Shown here in pieces: positions 1 through 5,254 of a DNA stretch of 5,254 bases (positions within the stretch are counted from its first letter, which is position 1; every line of letters begins with the position of its first letter). The translations under genes were made by a program, and so were the position numbers. Source of the stretch: a candidate division SR1 bacterium CG_4_9_14_3_um_filter_40_9 (lineage in GTDB: Bacteria > Patescibacteriota > Gracilibacteria > Absconditabacterales > Absconditicoccaceae). The DNA is taken from positions 937 through 6,190 of the forward strand of contig PFWQ01000048.1 in NCBI GenBank assembly GCA_002791215.1. Direction: 5' to 3'. The notes under the pieces are model-generated. The model worked only from the letters and a program-made list of their open reading frames with translations, did not search any database and had not been told where the DNA came from.

Positions 1-10
1 GAACGATAGA
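1..10. repeat. Left copy of inverted repeat flanking the four-helix-bundle gene
   Basis: GAACGATAGA at the window edge is the exact reverse complement of TCTATCGTTC at 407-416. It probably belongs to a longer tract that continues beyond the left edge. Confidence 0.5.
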
Positions 11-34
11 AATTTAGAATTTATTGTGTGTATA

Positions 35-403
35 ATGTATACGAGTTATCAAAAGTTAGAAGTTTGGCAGAAAGCAATCCAACTTTGCAAAGAAATATAT
101 GTAATTACGAAAAAATATCCAAAGACGGAGACATATTCTCTAGTAGACCAGATGAAGAGATGTTCGGTATCCATTGCGTCAAACATAGCAGAATGAGACC
201 AAAGAAATTGAGAATGAGAGACAATCCATTTTTTGTATATAGCAAAATGATCTGCAGCTGAACTTGAGACACAACTTATTATTTCCAAAGAATTATGATT
301 TGTGGATGATAAAGAATATGAGTATCTCCAGAGTAAAATATTAGAAGTACTTAAAATGCTTTCTTCTTTGATTACGTACAAGAAGAAAAACAGATCTTCC
401 TAA
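35..403 (+). CDS. Four-helix-bundle protein (23S rRNA intervening-sequence protein family), UGA=Gly
   Basis: A 122-residue protein ending in TAA. ATG at 35 is chosen because the product starts MYTSYQKLEVWQKAIQL, matching the usual N-terminus of this family. Later family hallmarks are SVSIASNIAEG (about residues 44-54), FLYIAKGS (about 66-73) and AELETQLIISKELGF (about 75-89), followed by a last helix and a basic tail (YKKKNRSS). Five in-frame TGA codons (194, 209, 215, 248, 296) give G54, G59, G61, G72 and G88; the AEG and AKG glycines are typical family positions. The fold is a small all-alpha bundle that forms oligomers. Members were first found inside 23S rRNA intervening sequences but are often free-standing, as here; the molecular function is unsettled. 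No Shine-Dalgarno sequence is visible. The gene is convergent with the O-methyltransferase and lies between inverted copies of a short repeat. Family assignment is secure; function is not. Confidence 0.88.
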
Positions 404-406
404 CAA

Positions 407-428
407 TCTATCGTTCCATCGTTCTATA
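407..428. repeat. Short tandem repeat tract (8-bp ATAGAACG-type units) between convergent genes
   Basis: Read on the minus strand the tract is ATAGAACG, ATGGAACG, ATAGA, i.e. degenerate 8-bp units. It fills the junction between the four-helix-bundle gene (ends 403) and the O-methyltransferase (ends 424) and supplies the TAG stop of the latter. It resembles the TTAGAACG units at 3225-3254. Confidence 0.6.
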
Positions 429-987
429 ACCCCATTGTCATTACGCCATCATCAGCCTCCAATTGCCTCACTTCGTAATTCATTTGCTTTTTTTCAAGAA
501 ATCTATATACTGTACTTAGTTTGTTATGATATTTGATAACATCATCCAGTACGAGAATAGTGGTATCGCTGATTAAAGTTTCTATGATTTCTAGATACTC
601 AGCATACTGACTTTTCTGCCCATCAATAAAGACAAAATCCGCTTTTTTTGGGCTTGTCCGCCTCTTTGGCGGGAGCAATTTCTTTATAGGCCATTGCCTG
701 CAATCTCATGGGTAAGAGGTGATATTCCCTAGTCACGATTCACGGATATGTATCAATCATTCCAAATATGCCGGATGAGAAACCTCGAAAGAGTATACTT
801 GTCCTCACCGTTGGCGCACAAGTCCAGCGGTAAAAATCGCACTGTATCATACAGCGCCGCCAATTTCCAAACATATCTTAGGTTTATATTTCTGCAAAAT
901 TTCTCACAAAAAATTTTCAGTCGCCTGACTTATGAGCGGAATCTTCCTTTCTTCACAGAGCAATCTTAGATGAGAGAGTGAGAACAT
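424..987 (-). CDS. SAM-dependent O-methyltransferase (YrrM / caffeoyl-CoA-OMT-like), UGA=Gly
   Basis: A 187-residue class I methyltransferase ending in TAG, probably cytosolic. The SAM-binding motif I is LEIGGAVGYSA (residues 40-50), preceded by the family's usual IPLISQATENFLGEIL stretch. A strand ending in the acidic FEV (about 67-69) would hold the ribose, GD at 94-95 is the later loop, and DFVFIDGQKSQY (117-128) plus LDDV (147-150) are the metal and substrate-side motifs of O-methyltransferase family 3. The substrate cannot be predicted. Six in-frame TGA codons (lower coordinates 904, 847, 805, 757, 733, 706) read as Gly, including G47 inside motif I. The ATG at 985-987 is the first start after an in-frame TAA (1009-1011); no Shine-Dalgarno is visible. 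About ten residues before DFVFID (PPKRRTSPKK) look like an insertion encoded by a GC-rich hairpin. Divergent from RNase J, convergent with the upstream small gene. Confidence 0.85.
656..674. repeat. GC-rich inverted repeat inside the O-methyltransferase coding sequence
   Basis: CCGCC (658-662), a 5-nt loop and GGCGG (668-672) form a small perfect hairpin, GC-rich against AT-rich surroundings. It encodes the basic, proline-rich segment just before the FVFIDG strand, a place where relatives have a short loop. Confidence 0.45.
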
Positions 988-1019
988 ATACAATTTTAAT
1001 TTTCTAAATTATTTAATTT
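988..1019. promoter_or_regulatory. Divergent 32-bp intergenic spacer, probable shared promoter region
   Basis: The whole gap between the O-methyltransferase start (987) and the RNase J start (1020) is 32 bp of nearly pure A/T. TAAATT and TTTAAT-like hexamers occur on both strands, but no pair of -35 and -10 boxes can be fixed. With so little space, promoter elements must overlap the 5' coding ends or the mRNAs must have very short leaders. Confidence 0.35.
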
Positions 1020-3179
1020 ATGAATTTACCAACAACAAACCAAAAGAGTGCCGAGTATAAAGTACCGAGTACCGAGTCCAACAAACCACAACCAAGACCA
1101 CAAGCAAATGTCACGAAACCAACAAATGCAAGTCCAATTGTGAATTCAATACGTAGGGACACTTCATGAAGTGTCCCAGCAACCAGACCAGCGCCAAGTG
1201 GTGCTGCGCCGATGCAGTGAAATCTTTCTATCGATTTTAGCAATAAAAACAAGCCAGGTACGGGTAGAGACGCGGTTGATCGCACCTCGATACAAAGACA
1301 TCAGTACAACAATAGAAGACCGCAGAAAAGAGATGCCGGGATTACTTCTGAGGCATTTTTACGTCACAGAGACGAAGTAAAACAGGTGAGAGTGCAAGAT
1401 TTCACCAAGTTGATCAAAAAAGATGAAGTTCCGCTCAGGATCATCCCTTTGGGAGGTATGGAACAAGTAGGTATCAACTGTACTATTTTGGAATACAAAA
1501 ATGATATCATCATCATAGACGCAGGTATCGAATTTGCTACCCCAGAAATGCATGGTGTAGATTATATGATACCTGACATCAATTATCTCACCAAAAAGAA
1601 AAAGAATATCAGAGGGATACTCATCACACACGGACACTTGGATCACATCTGAGCGCTCAAGCATATTCTTCCGGAACTCGATTTTCCTATGATCTATGTA
1701 TCTCCATTGAGTTTGGGGTTGATCAGAAAATCTATGGATGAAAAAGACAATAAACAACTCAAATACAAGATTGTAGATCCTGATATGGATATCCTCAAAT
1801 TGGGTGTCTTTACGGTAGAGATTTTTAGAGTGAACCACAATATCCCTGAATCCATGTGATTTGCCATCCATTCTCCGAAAGGACTTATCGTAACAGCGTG
1901 AGATTATAAAATCGATCATACGCCGGCTATCGATAAACCTGCTGACATCTGAAAGATGTCCAGGATCGGACAGGAATGAGTGAGATTATTCATGGGAGAG
2001 AGTACGAATGCCGCCAAACCGGGACATTCCATTTCGGAAAAGATAATCGGACAGAATTTGGATAGTATTATCAGGGATTGTAAAAAGAGGATAATCGTAT
2101 CAACTTTCGCGTCAAATATAGGAAGAGTGATGCAATTGATCGACAGTGCAGTGAAATACAATAGAGTCGTGTTTCTTGCGTGAAGAAGCATGATCAACAA
2201 TGTAAAGCTGTGTCAGGAACTCGGCTATATCAAAGTACCGCCGCAGATGATCAGACCTATCGGTCCGGACGTAGAACAGATGCCAGATGAACGCATTATG
2301 ATAATTTGTACTGGTTCTCAAGGTGAAGAATTTTCTGCGCTCGTGAGAATGTCTACCAATACATACAAAGATTTCAGTCTGAGTCCAACCGATGTAGTGC
2401 TTTTGTCATCGCATACCATTCCAGGAAATGAGAAACCGGTCATCGATATGATCAACGATCTCATCCATCTAAAAGTAGAAATCATAGATGATAACGACTT
2501 GGACGTACACTCATCCGGACATGGAAAACAGGAAGATATCAAGATGATGATGGCGATGTTCAAACCGGAATATTATGCTCCTATCTATGGAGATACATTC
2601 ATGAGACATGCGAACAAAAAAATTGCTATCTCTATGTGAATCTCAGACGAGAATATAATGATGCCGGAAGAAAATGGTCAGATCATAGAACTCTATGACA
2701 ATGTAGTCATAACAAGCGATAAAAAAATCAAGCTCGACATCGTGATGATCGATGGGAAAGGGCAATGACATATGTCAGGTGAATATGTGATGAAAGCGCG
2801 TGGCATCATGGCAGAAGATGGAGTAGTGGCGCTTATCTTCAAAGTCGACACCAAGACCAAAGAATTAGTCTGAAATATCCAGATCGAATCCAGAGGATTC
2901 GTATACTCATGAGAAGTCAAAAGCATCCACACGCAGATTGTAGAATTTGCGAGAGCGAAATACAATGGCAACCAGAAAAAATGAATGGATATCAAAGATA
3001 ATCTTAGGCAGATCAAAGAAGAACTCGGAGAATTCGTCGCGAAAATCATCGGTAGGGTGCCTATGTTGATGCCGATGTTCGTATATATCAATAAAGATCC
3101 CAAAGGTATCGCAGGAGACATTACTCAAGACGAAGCAATCTTGGGAATGACCCTTGAAGAACAAGGATACAATGATTAG
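1020..3179 (+). CDS. rnj: Ribonuclease J (metallo-beta-lactamase/beta-CASP RNase) with long disordered N-terminus, UGA=Gly
   Basis: A 719-residue cytosolic RNase with 5'-exo and endonuclease activity, central to mRNA decay and rRNA maturation. Residues 1-122 form a hydrophilic Pro/Asn/Gln/Arg-rich extension. The core then starts with PLGGMEQVG (143-151). Metal-site motifs are H204-x-H206-x-D208-H209 followed by G211, H273 in NHNIPES, and D295 in AGDYK. Beta-CASP motifs follow: GESTNA with E327, FLAGRSM near 388, CTGSQGE (about 430-436), SSHTIPGNE, and VHSSGHG with H497 and H501. A C-terminal domain ends in TAG. Thirteen in-frame TGA codons (1167, 1218, 1650, 1857, 1899, 1950, 1977, 2181, 2637, 2766, 2871, 2910, 2982) read as Gly; those at 1650, 1899 and 2181 are near-invariant glycines. 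Oddity: the usual late PVHGE motif is PIYGD (Y523). ATG at 1020 keeps the frame open throughout; a shorter GTG start at 1386 is possible. No Shine-Dalgarno is seen. Confidence 0.95.
1044..1083 (+). repeat. Short direct repeats (ACCGAGT units) in the RNase J N-terminal extension
   Basis: Variants of an (AGT)ACCGAGT unit occur at about 1050-1056 (GCCGAGT), 1064-1070 and 1071-1077. They encode part of the low-complexity segment SAEYKVPSTESNK, so an intergenic-style tandem repeat is being translated. Confidence 0.5.
1156..1177. repeat. 22-bp perfect palindrome inside the RNase J coding sequence
   Basis: GGGACACTT (1156-1164), loop CATG and AAGTGTCCC (1169-1177) give a perfect 9-bp stem with a tetraloop; as DNA the whole 22 bp is self-complementary. 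It encodes part of RRDTSGSVPA in the disordered extension and includes a UGA-Gly codon (1167). It could be a REP-like palindromic element or an RNA hairpin in the 5' part of the mRNA. Confidence 0.7.
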
Positions 3180-3209
3180 GTTGCAGAATGGCAGGTTGCA
3201 GAACGGCAG
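3180..3209. repeat. 15-bp tandem repeat after the RNase J stop
   Basis: GTTGCAGAATGGCAG (3180-3194) is followed directly by GTTGCAGAACGGCAG (3195-3209), 14 of 15 positions identical. A related CAGAAGGCAGATGGCAG string appears inside prmC at about 4869-4885. Confidence 0.75.
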
Positions 3210-3224
3210 ATAATCGCTTCCAGG

Positions 3225-3254
3225 GCTCTAACGCTCTAACGTTCTAACGTTCTG
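3225..3254. repeat. 8-bp tandem repeat tract between convergent RNase J and PrsW-like genes
   Basis: GCTCTAAC, GCTCTAAC, GTTCTAAC and a partial GTTCTG run head to tail. On the minus strand the unit is TTAGAACG or TTAGAGCG, and one TAG in it (3244-3246) is the stop codon of the PrsW-like gene. Same family as the tract at 407-428. Confidence 0.75.
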
Positions 3255-4098
3255 TATTTTCATACAATATGTCGCTCTGATAGAGCAGATAGCTCAGTAA
3301 GAAAAAACAGACTATGATGATAGGGATAGTGATATATGACATATGATATGCTAAGCTGATATTATACAAGCTGTGAATTCAGACTCCTCAGATAAGTCAC
3401 CCGATCAAAGCGGCAGCGAAGCTCCGCTTTTTTTGGATTTTAATGGCAAGGAAGGCGATAAGACCGGTAGAGACGATATGCAAGAGCGTGCTGATAAGTC
3501 ACCTTCCTAGCGTCATATTGACCAGTGATACTTGTTCGTGATTGACGAAAGAATATCATAGATATAGCAGATTTTCTGCCATACTAAATCCCAGTCCTAT
3601 GAGGATACAGAAAAAAATCAGATCCCTGAGATTGTGTCATTCTTCTTTGAAGAAGAGATTATTTCCAGATGAGTATTTGAGATATTCTTCAGCGTATGCA
3701 GAGACAAGGTAGTAGAGGATGAGGACATCGATGCCGAGCAAGTATCATCCGTAGCTGATAGCTATGAAAAAGAGCGCACCTATGAAGATAGTCTGCAAGA
3801 CTTTGGTATATCGTCATTTCATGAATAAGGTGAGGAAAAGTACGAAAGCCAAACAATAGGAGATGAAGAGGCCTAGGCTTTTCCAGTCAGGATTATCCAT
3901 GAAATAGAGCTTGATCTGCCCCATAGACCCGAGCAGATATCTATAAAAAAACAATGACCCCACCAACAGCATACTTACAATAATAATTTTGAGCGTCAAA
4001 TGTACTTTAACTTTCTTATCAGAAAAAATTGTATTCACGACCCAAATTCGTACATACACTATTACGACGCTAGAAATGATAGCTAATCGAATGCTCAA
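3244..4098 (-). CDS. PrsW-like intramembrane protease (CPBP/PrsW superfamily pattern), UGA=Gly
   Basis: A 284-residue, highly hydrophobic protein with about eight predicted membrane segments, ending in TAG. The later half has the PrsW pattern in order: EEYLK (E137, E138, K141) at a membrane border, GLGFSMAENLLYL (F171, E175, N176), a helix with LLHIVSTG (H207), and GGVGIHSLYN (H242, N246). In the PrsW family these acidic and histidine residues form the site of an intramembrane protease; in Bacillus subtilis PrsW cleaves an anti-sigma factor, but the substrate here is unknown. Eight in-frame TGA codons (lower coordinates 3814, 3745, 3637, 3556, 3499, 3397, 3388, 3379) read as Gly. The first usable start is TTG at 4098, three codons after an in-frame TAA; a GTG at 4059 is an alternative. 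The start overlaps the end of the DUF2103-like gene, suggesting translational coupling. The stop lies in a tandem repeat. Confidence 0.8.
3407..3434 (+). terminator. Candidate Rho-independent terminator on the plus strand, inside the PrsW-like gene
   Basis: AAAGCGG (3407-3413), a bulged C, AGC, loop GAA, GCT and CCGCTTT (3424-3430) form a 10-bp stem with one bulge, followed by further Ts (a run of seven T at 3428-3434). This is the textbook shape for terminating rightward transcripts. It lies about 230 bp past the RNase J stop and is antisense to the PrsW-like coding region, so it may stop RNase J read-through. It may also simply be a by-product of the coding sequence. Confidence 0.45.
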
Positions 4099-4376
4099 CG
4101 GATGAGGTTAAGAATAAAATCTTGCACGGCAGGTGCATCCTTTTCATTACATATTACAAAGAGTTCCTGCGCAGTTGCGCCCTTGGTCATAAGACATTTC
4201 AAACCACTCGGTGTAACATACGAAATCTTAAATCCAAGCTTTGATGATCATTTCTGCTGCCTGGAGATTCTTCCTGGAATTATTCTAGAAATCGCAGGCT
4301 GTTTTTCAATAGCCAACAGCAGCTTCTCAAAGTCAGGCAGGATATGATGTGTGGTTTTCACTTTAGCGAAGCGCAT
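4083..4376 (-). CDS. Small DUF2103-like protein, UGA=Gly
   Basis: A 97-residue soluble protein ending in TAG. The start is the ATG at 4374-4376. Visible motifs are THHILPDFEKLL (about residues 9-20), SRIIPGRISR (about 30-39), GLKCL near the middle and a C-terminal half with AQELFVIC. This order (His-containing start, I-PG-I-R, G-K, QE-FVI) matches what I recall of DUF2103, listed as predicted metal-binding proteins of unknown function; I could not check this against a profile. Two in-frame TGA codons (lower coordinates 4248 and 4095) give G43 and G94. Its last 16 nt overlap the TTG start of the PrsW-like gene, so the two probably share a transcript. No Shine-Dalgarno is seen. The gene is divergent from prmC. 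The reading frame is secure; the family name is moderate. Confidence 0.68.
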
Positions 4377-4552
4377 TATTCCAAATAAATAAAAGGCGAG
4401 TCTATTATTGCTGAACTGTCATTGCGAACACCGATGCTTCGGGGTGAGGCAATCTAGTTTGATTATTCCCATGCAGATTGCCACGTCGTTACACTTCTCG
4501 CAATGACGCATTGGTCTATATATACCTATTCATTTATTTATTTCAAACTTTT
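4377..4552. other. 176-bp divergent intergenic region between the DUF2103-like gene and prmC
   Basis: No convincing open frame is seen. It holds a palindromic element (4418-4507) and AT-rich flanks. The right flank, with TATATATACCTATT at about 4517-4530 and a T-rich leader, is the likely prmC promoter zone; the AT-rich stretch at 4377-4395 likely serves the minus-strand operon. Exact boxes cannot be fixed. Confidence 0.5.
4418..4507. repeat. Imperfect palindromic repeat element (MITE-like)
   Basis: The outer arms GTCATTGCGA (4418-4427) and TCGCAATGAC (4498-4507) are perfect 10-bp reverse complements. The inner arms GGCAATCT (4448-4455) and AGATTGCC (4475-4482) are perfect 8-bp reverse complements around a 19-nt centre. 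This layout resembles the GTCATTGCGAG...CTCGCAATGAC palindromes dispersed between genes in many unrelated bacteria. Without other copies from the genome its mobility is an inference. Confidence 0.72.
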
Positions 4553-5254
4553 ATGACCATAGAACAATTGATCAGCAACCCAGAATACAAAGAAAAATTC
4601 GTGCTCCAGAAGCTTATCTGCTACTTCCTCGATTATAGCAAAGAAGAGATGCGGATCAATGCAGGCCAAGAGATTTCTACAGACCAAGAAAAAAAGATCC
4701 TGGACATCTATCACGATGTCGCTGACAACTGCAAGCCACTCGAGTACGCGCTCGGATTCGTAGAATTTTTCAAAAGAAAATTCCATGTCGATGCCAATAC
4801 GCTCATCCCACGTCCGGAAACAGAATATATGATCATGGCAGTGACCGAAGACATAGACAGTTTACAGATAACAGAAGGCAGATGGCAGGAAACAACATGT
4901 AAATTACAAACAGCCGATAATTGATGAAGGTGATCTGAATTCTGAGTTCTGAGCTCTGAGATCTGAAATCCAAAGTCTTGTCATACCTTGATGGATATCG
5001 GTGTCTGATGTGGGGTACTGGGCATTTCCGTTCTTCTCCAGAATCCTTGTTTTTTCAAGAGAGCAATCTTCACCGATATATCAGAAAAAGCGCTCGCTGT
5101 CGCTCAGCAAAATTATGAGATCCTCATCAAGGATCATGATTTCCCGGTTGAATTCATCAAGTCAGACTTATTGAGTTTCATTACTCCTATCTGCCTATCC
5201 ACCTATGCCACTATGAACCTTATTCTTGTGGCCAATCTTCCATATATCCCGGAA
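4553..5254 (+). CDS. prmC: PrmC/HemK, peptide chain release factor N5-glutamine methyltransferase (partial at 3' end), UGA=Gly
   Basis: The first 234 codons are present and the frame runs off the window. PrmC methylates the Gln of the GGQ loop in release factors, using SAM, in the cytosol. A helical N-terminal domain (about 1-70) leads to LIPRPETEYMI (about 84-95), the family signature. The SAM motif I is D148-I-G-V-G-C-G154 with G152 encoded by TGA (5006), then FTDISEKALAVAQ. The catalytic-site motif at the edge is N228-L-P-Y231-I-P-E, where most relatives have NPPY. Six TGA codons (4922, 4925, 4931, 4943, 4964, 5006) read as Gly. Between the PRPETE helix and motif I sits an unusually long low-complexity linker (about residues 101-146) made of repeat-derived sequence. 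ATG at 4553 fits the family start (MTIEQLI); the open frame upstream continues into the palindromic element and is unlikely to be translated. Confidence 0.93.
4869..4972 (+). repeat. Repeat-derived low-complexity insertion within prmC
   Basis: Two tracts are present. The first (about 4869-4885) has ACAGAAGGCAGATGGCAG, like the repeat at 3180-3209. The second (about 4939-4966) is a run of 7-bp units: ATTCTGAG, TTCTGAG, CTCTGAG, ATCTGA. Both stay in frame only because TGA is read as Gly, and they encode the linker between the N-terminal domain and the SAM motif. Confidence 0.6.

Noticed and set aside
31..36. TATAAT as a -10 promoter box
   Set aside because: It overlaps the ATG at 35 of the four-helix-bundle gene; a start of transcription a few bases downstream would remove the best-supported start codon, so it is probably chance.
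49..381. Minus-strand open frame of 110 codons
   Set aside because: It is antisense to the four-helix-bundle gene, whose conserved sequence explains the region.
638..651. 14-bp string TCCGCTTTTTTTGG shared with 3423-3436
   Set aside because: Both copies are codon runs for Lys-rich segments on the minus strand around a T-homopolymer; chance is enough, and only the second has a stem in front of it.
748..969. Plus-strand open frame of 73 codons
   Set aside because: It is the opposite strand of the O-methyltransferase N-terminal half, which has clear SAM-binding motifs; the plus-strand product resembles nothing.
1171..1380. Plus-strand 69-codon frame and a minus-strand 90-codon frame (1013-1285) upstream of the RNase J core
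   Set aside because: Both overlap the RNase J N-terminal extension, which is continuous from ATG 1020 in the same frame as the catalytic core.
1650..2984. Selenocysteine at the in-frame TGA codons
   Set aside because: There are too many, they occur in every gene, and the aligned residues are glycines, not cysteines.
3180..3254. CRISPR array
   Set aside because: Units are only 8 or 15 bp, directly adjacent and without spacers.
4102..4347. Plus-strand 81-codon frame
   Set aside because: It is antisense to the DUF2103-like gene, which has family-like motifs and the expected operon overlap.
35..5254. All genes being pseudogenes with many nonsense mutations under the standard code
   Set aside because: Every interruption is TGA, never TAA or TAG, and the frame and conserved motifs continue unbroken across each one. 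Decay would give mixed stops and frameshifts.

Overview
The window reads sensibly only if UGA is translated as glycine (NCBI table 25). Under the standard bacterial code every gene breaks into short pieces at TGA. With UGA as Gly, six clean genes appear, carrying about 40 in-frame TGA codons. Many of these fall on glycines that are invariant in their families: the residue after the HxHxDH motif of RNase J, its GRSM motif, and the SAM-binding glycine of PrmC. All five visible gene ends use TAG (four) or TAA (one). UGA-to-Gly recoding is known only from the candidate phyla Absconditabacteria (SR1) and Gracilibacteria (BD1-5), so the source is very probably one of these tiny-genome, host-dependent bacteria.

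Layout, left to right. 35-403 (+): a small four-helix-bundle (23S intervening-sequence-type) protein. 424-987 (-): a SAM-dependent O-methyltransferase, convergent with the first gene. 1020-3179 (+): ribonuclease J with a long disordered N-terminal extension, divergent from the methyltransferase across only 32 bp. 3244-4098 (-): a multi-pass membrane protein with the residue pattern of PrsW intramembrane proteases. 4083-4376 (-): a small DUF2103-like protein whose 3' end overlaps the PrsW-like start, giving a two-gene minus-strand operon. 4377-4552: intergenic DNA holding a palindromic repeat element. 4553 to the window edge (+): PrmC/HemK, the glutamine methyltransferase of release factors, cut off at the right.

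The genes look like ordinary information-processing and housekeeping functions rather than one pathway: RNA decay (RNase J), translation termination (PrmC) and membrane proteolysis (PrsW-like). PrmC is notable here because it acts on release factors and a UGA-recoded organism should need only RF1. None of the starts has a clear Shine-Dalgarno sequence.

The second theme is small repeats. Both convergent gene junctions carry 8-bp tandem units of a (A/T)TAGAACG family. Comparable tandem or palindromic tracts also sit inside coding linkers of the O-methyltransferase, RNase J and PrmC, where they seem to have been absorbed as in-frame peptide insertions. I saw no rRNA, tRNA, CRISPR array or transposase gene.
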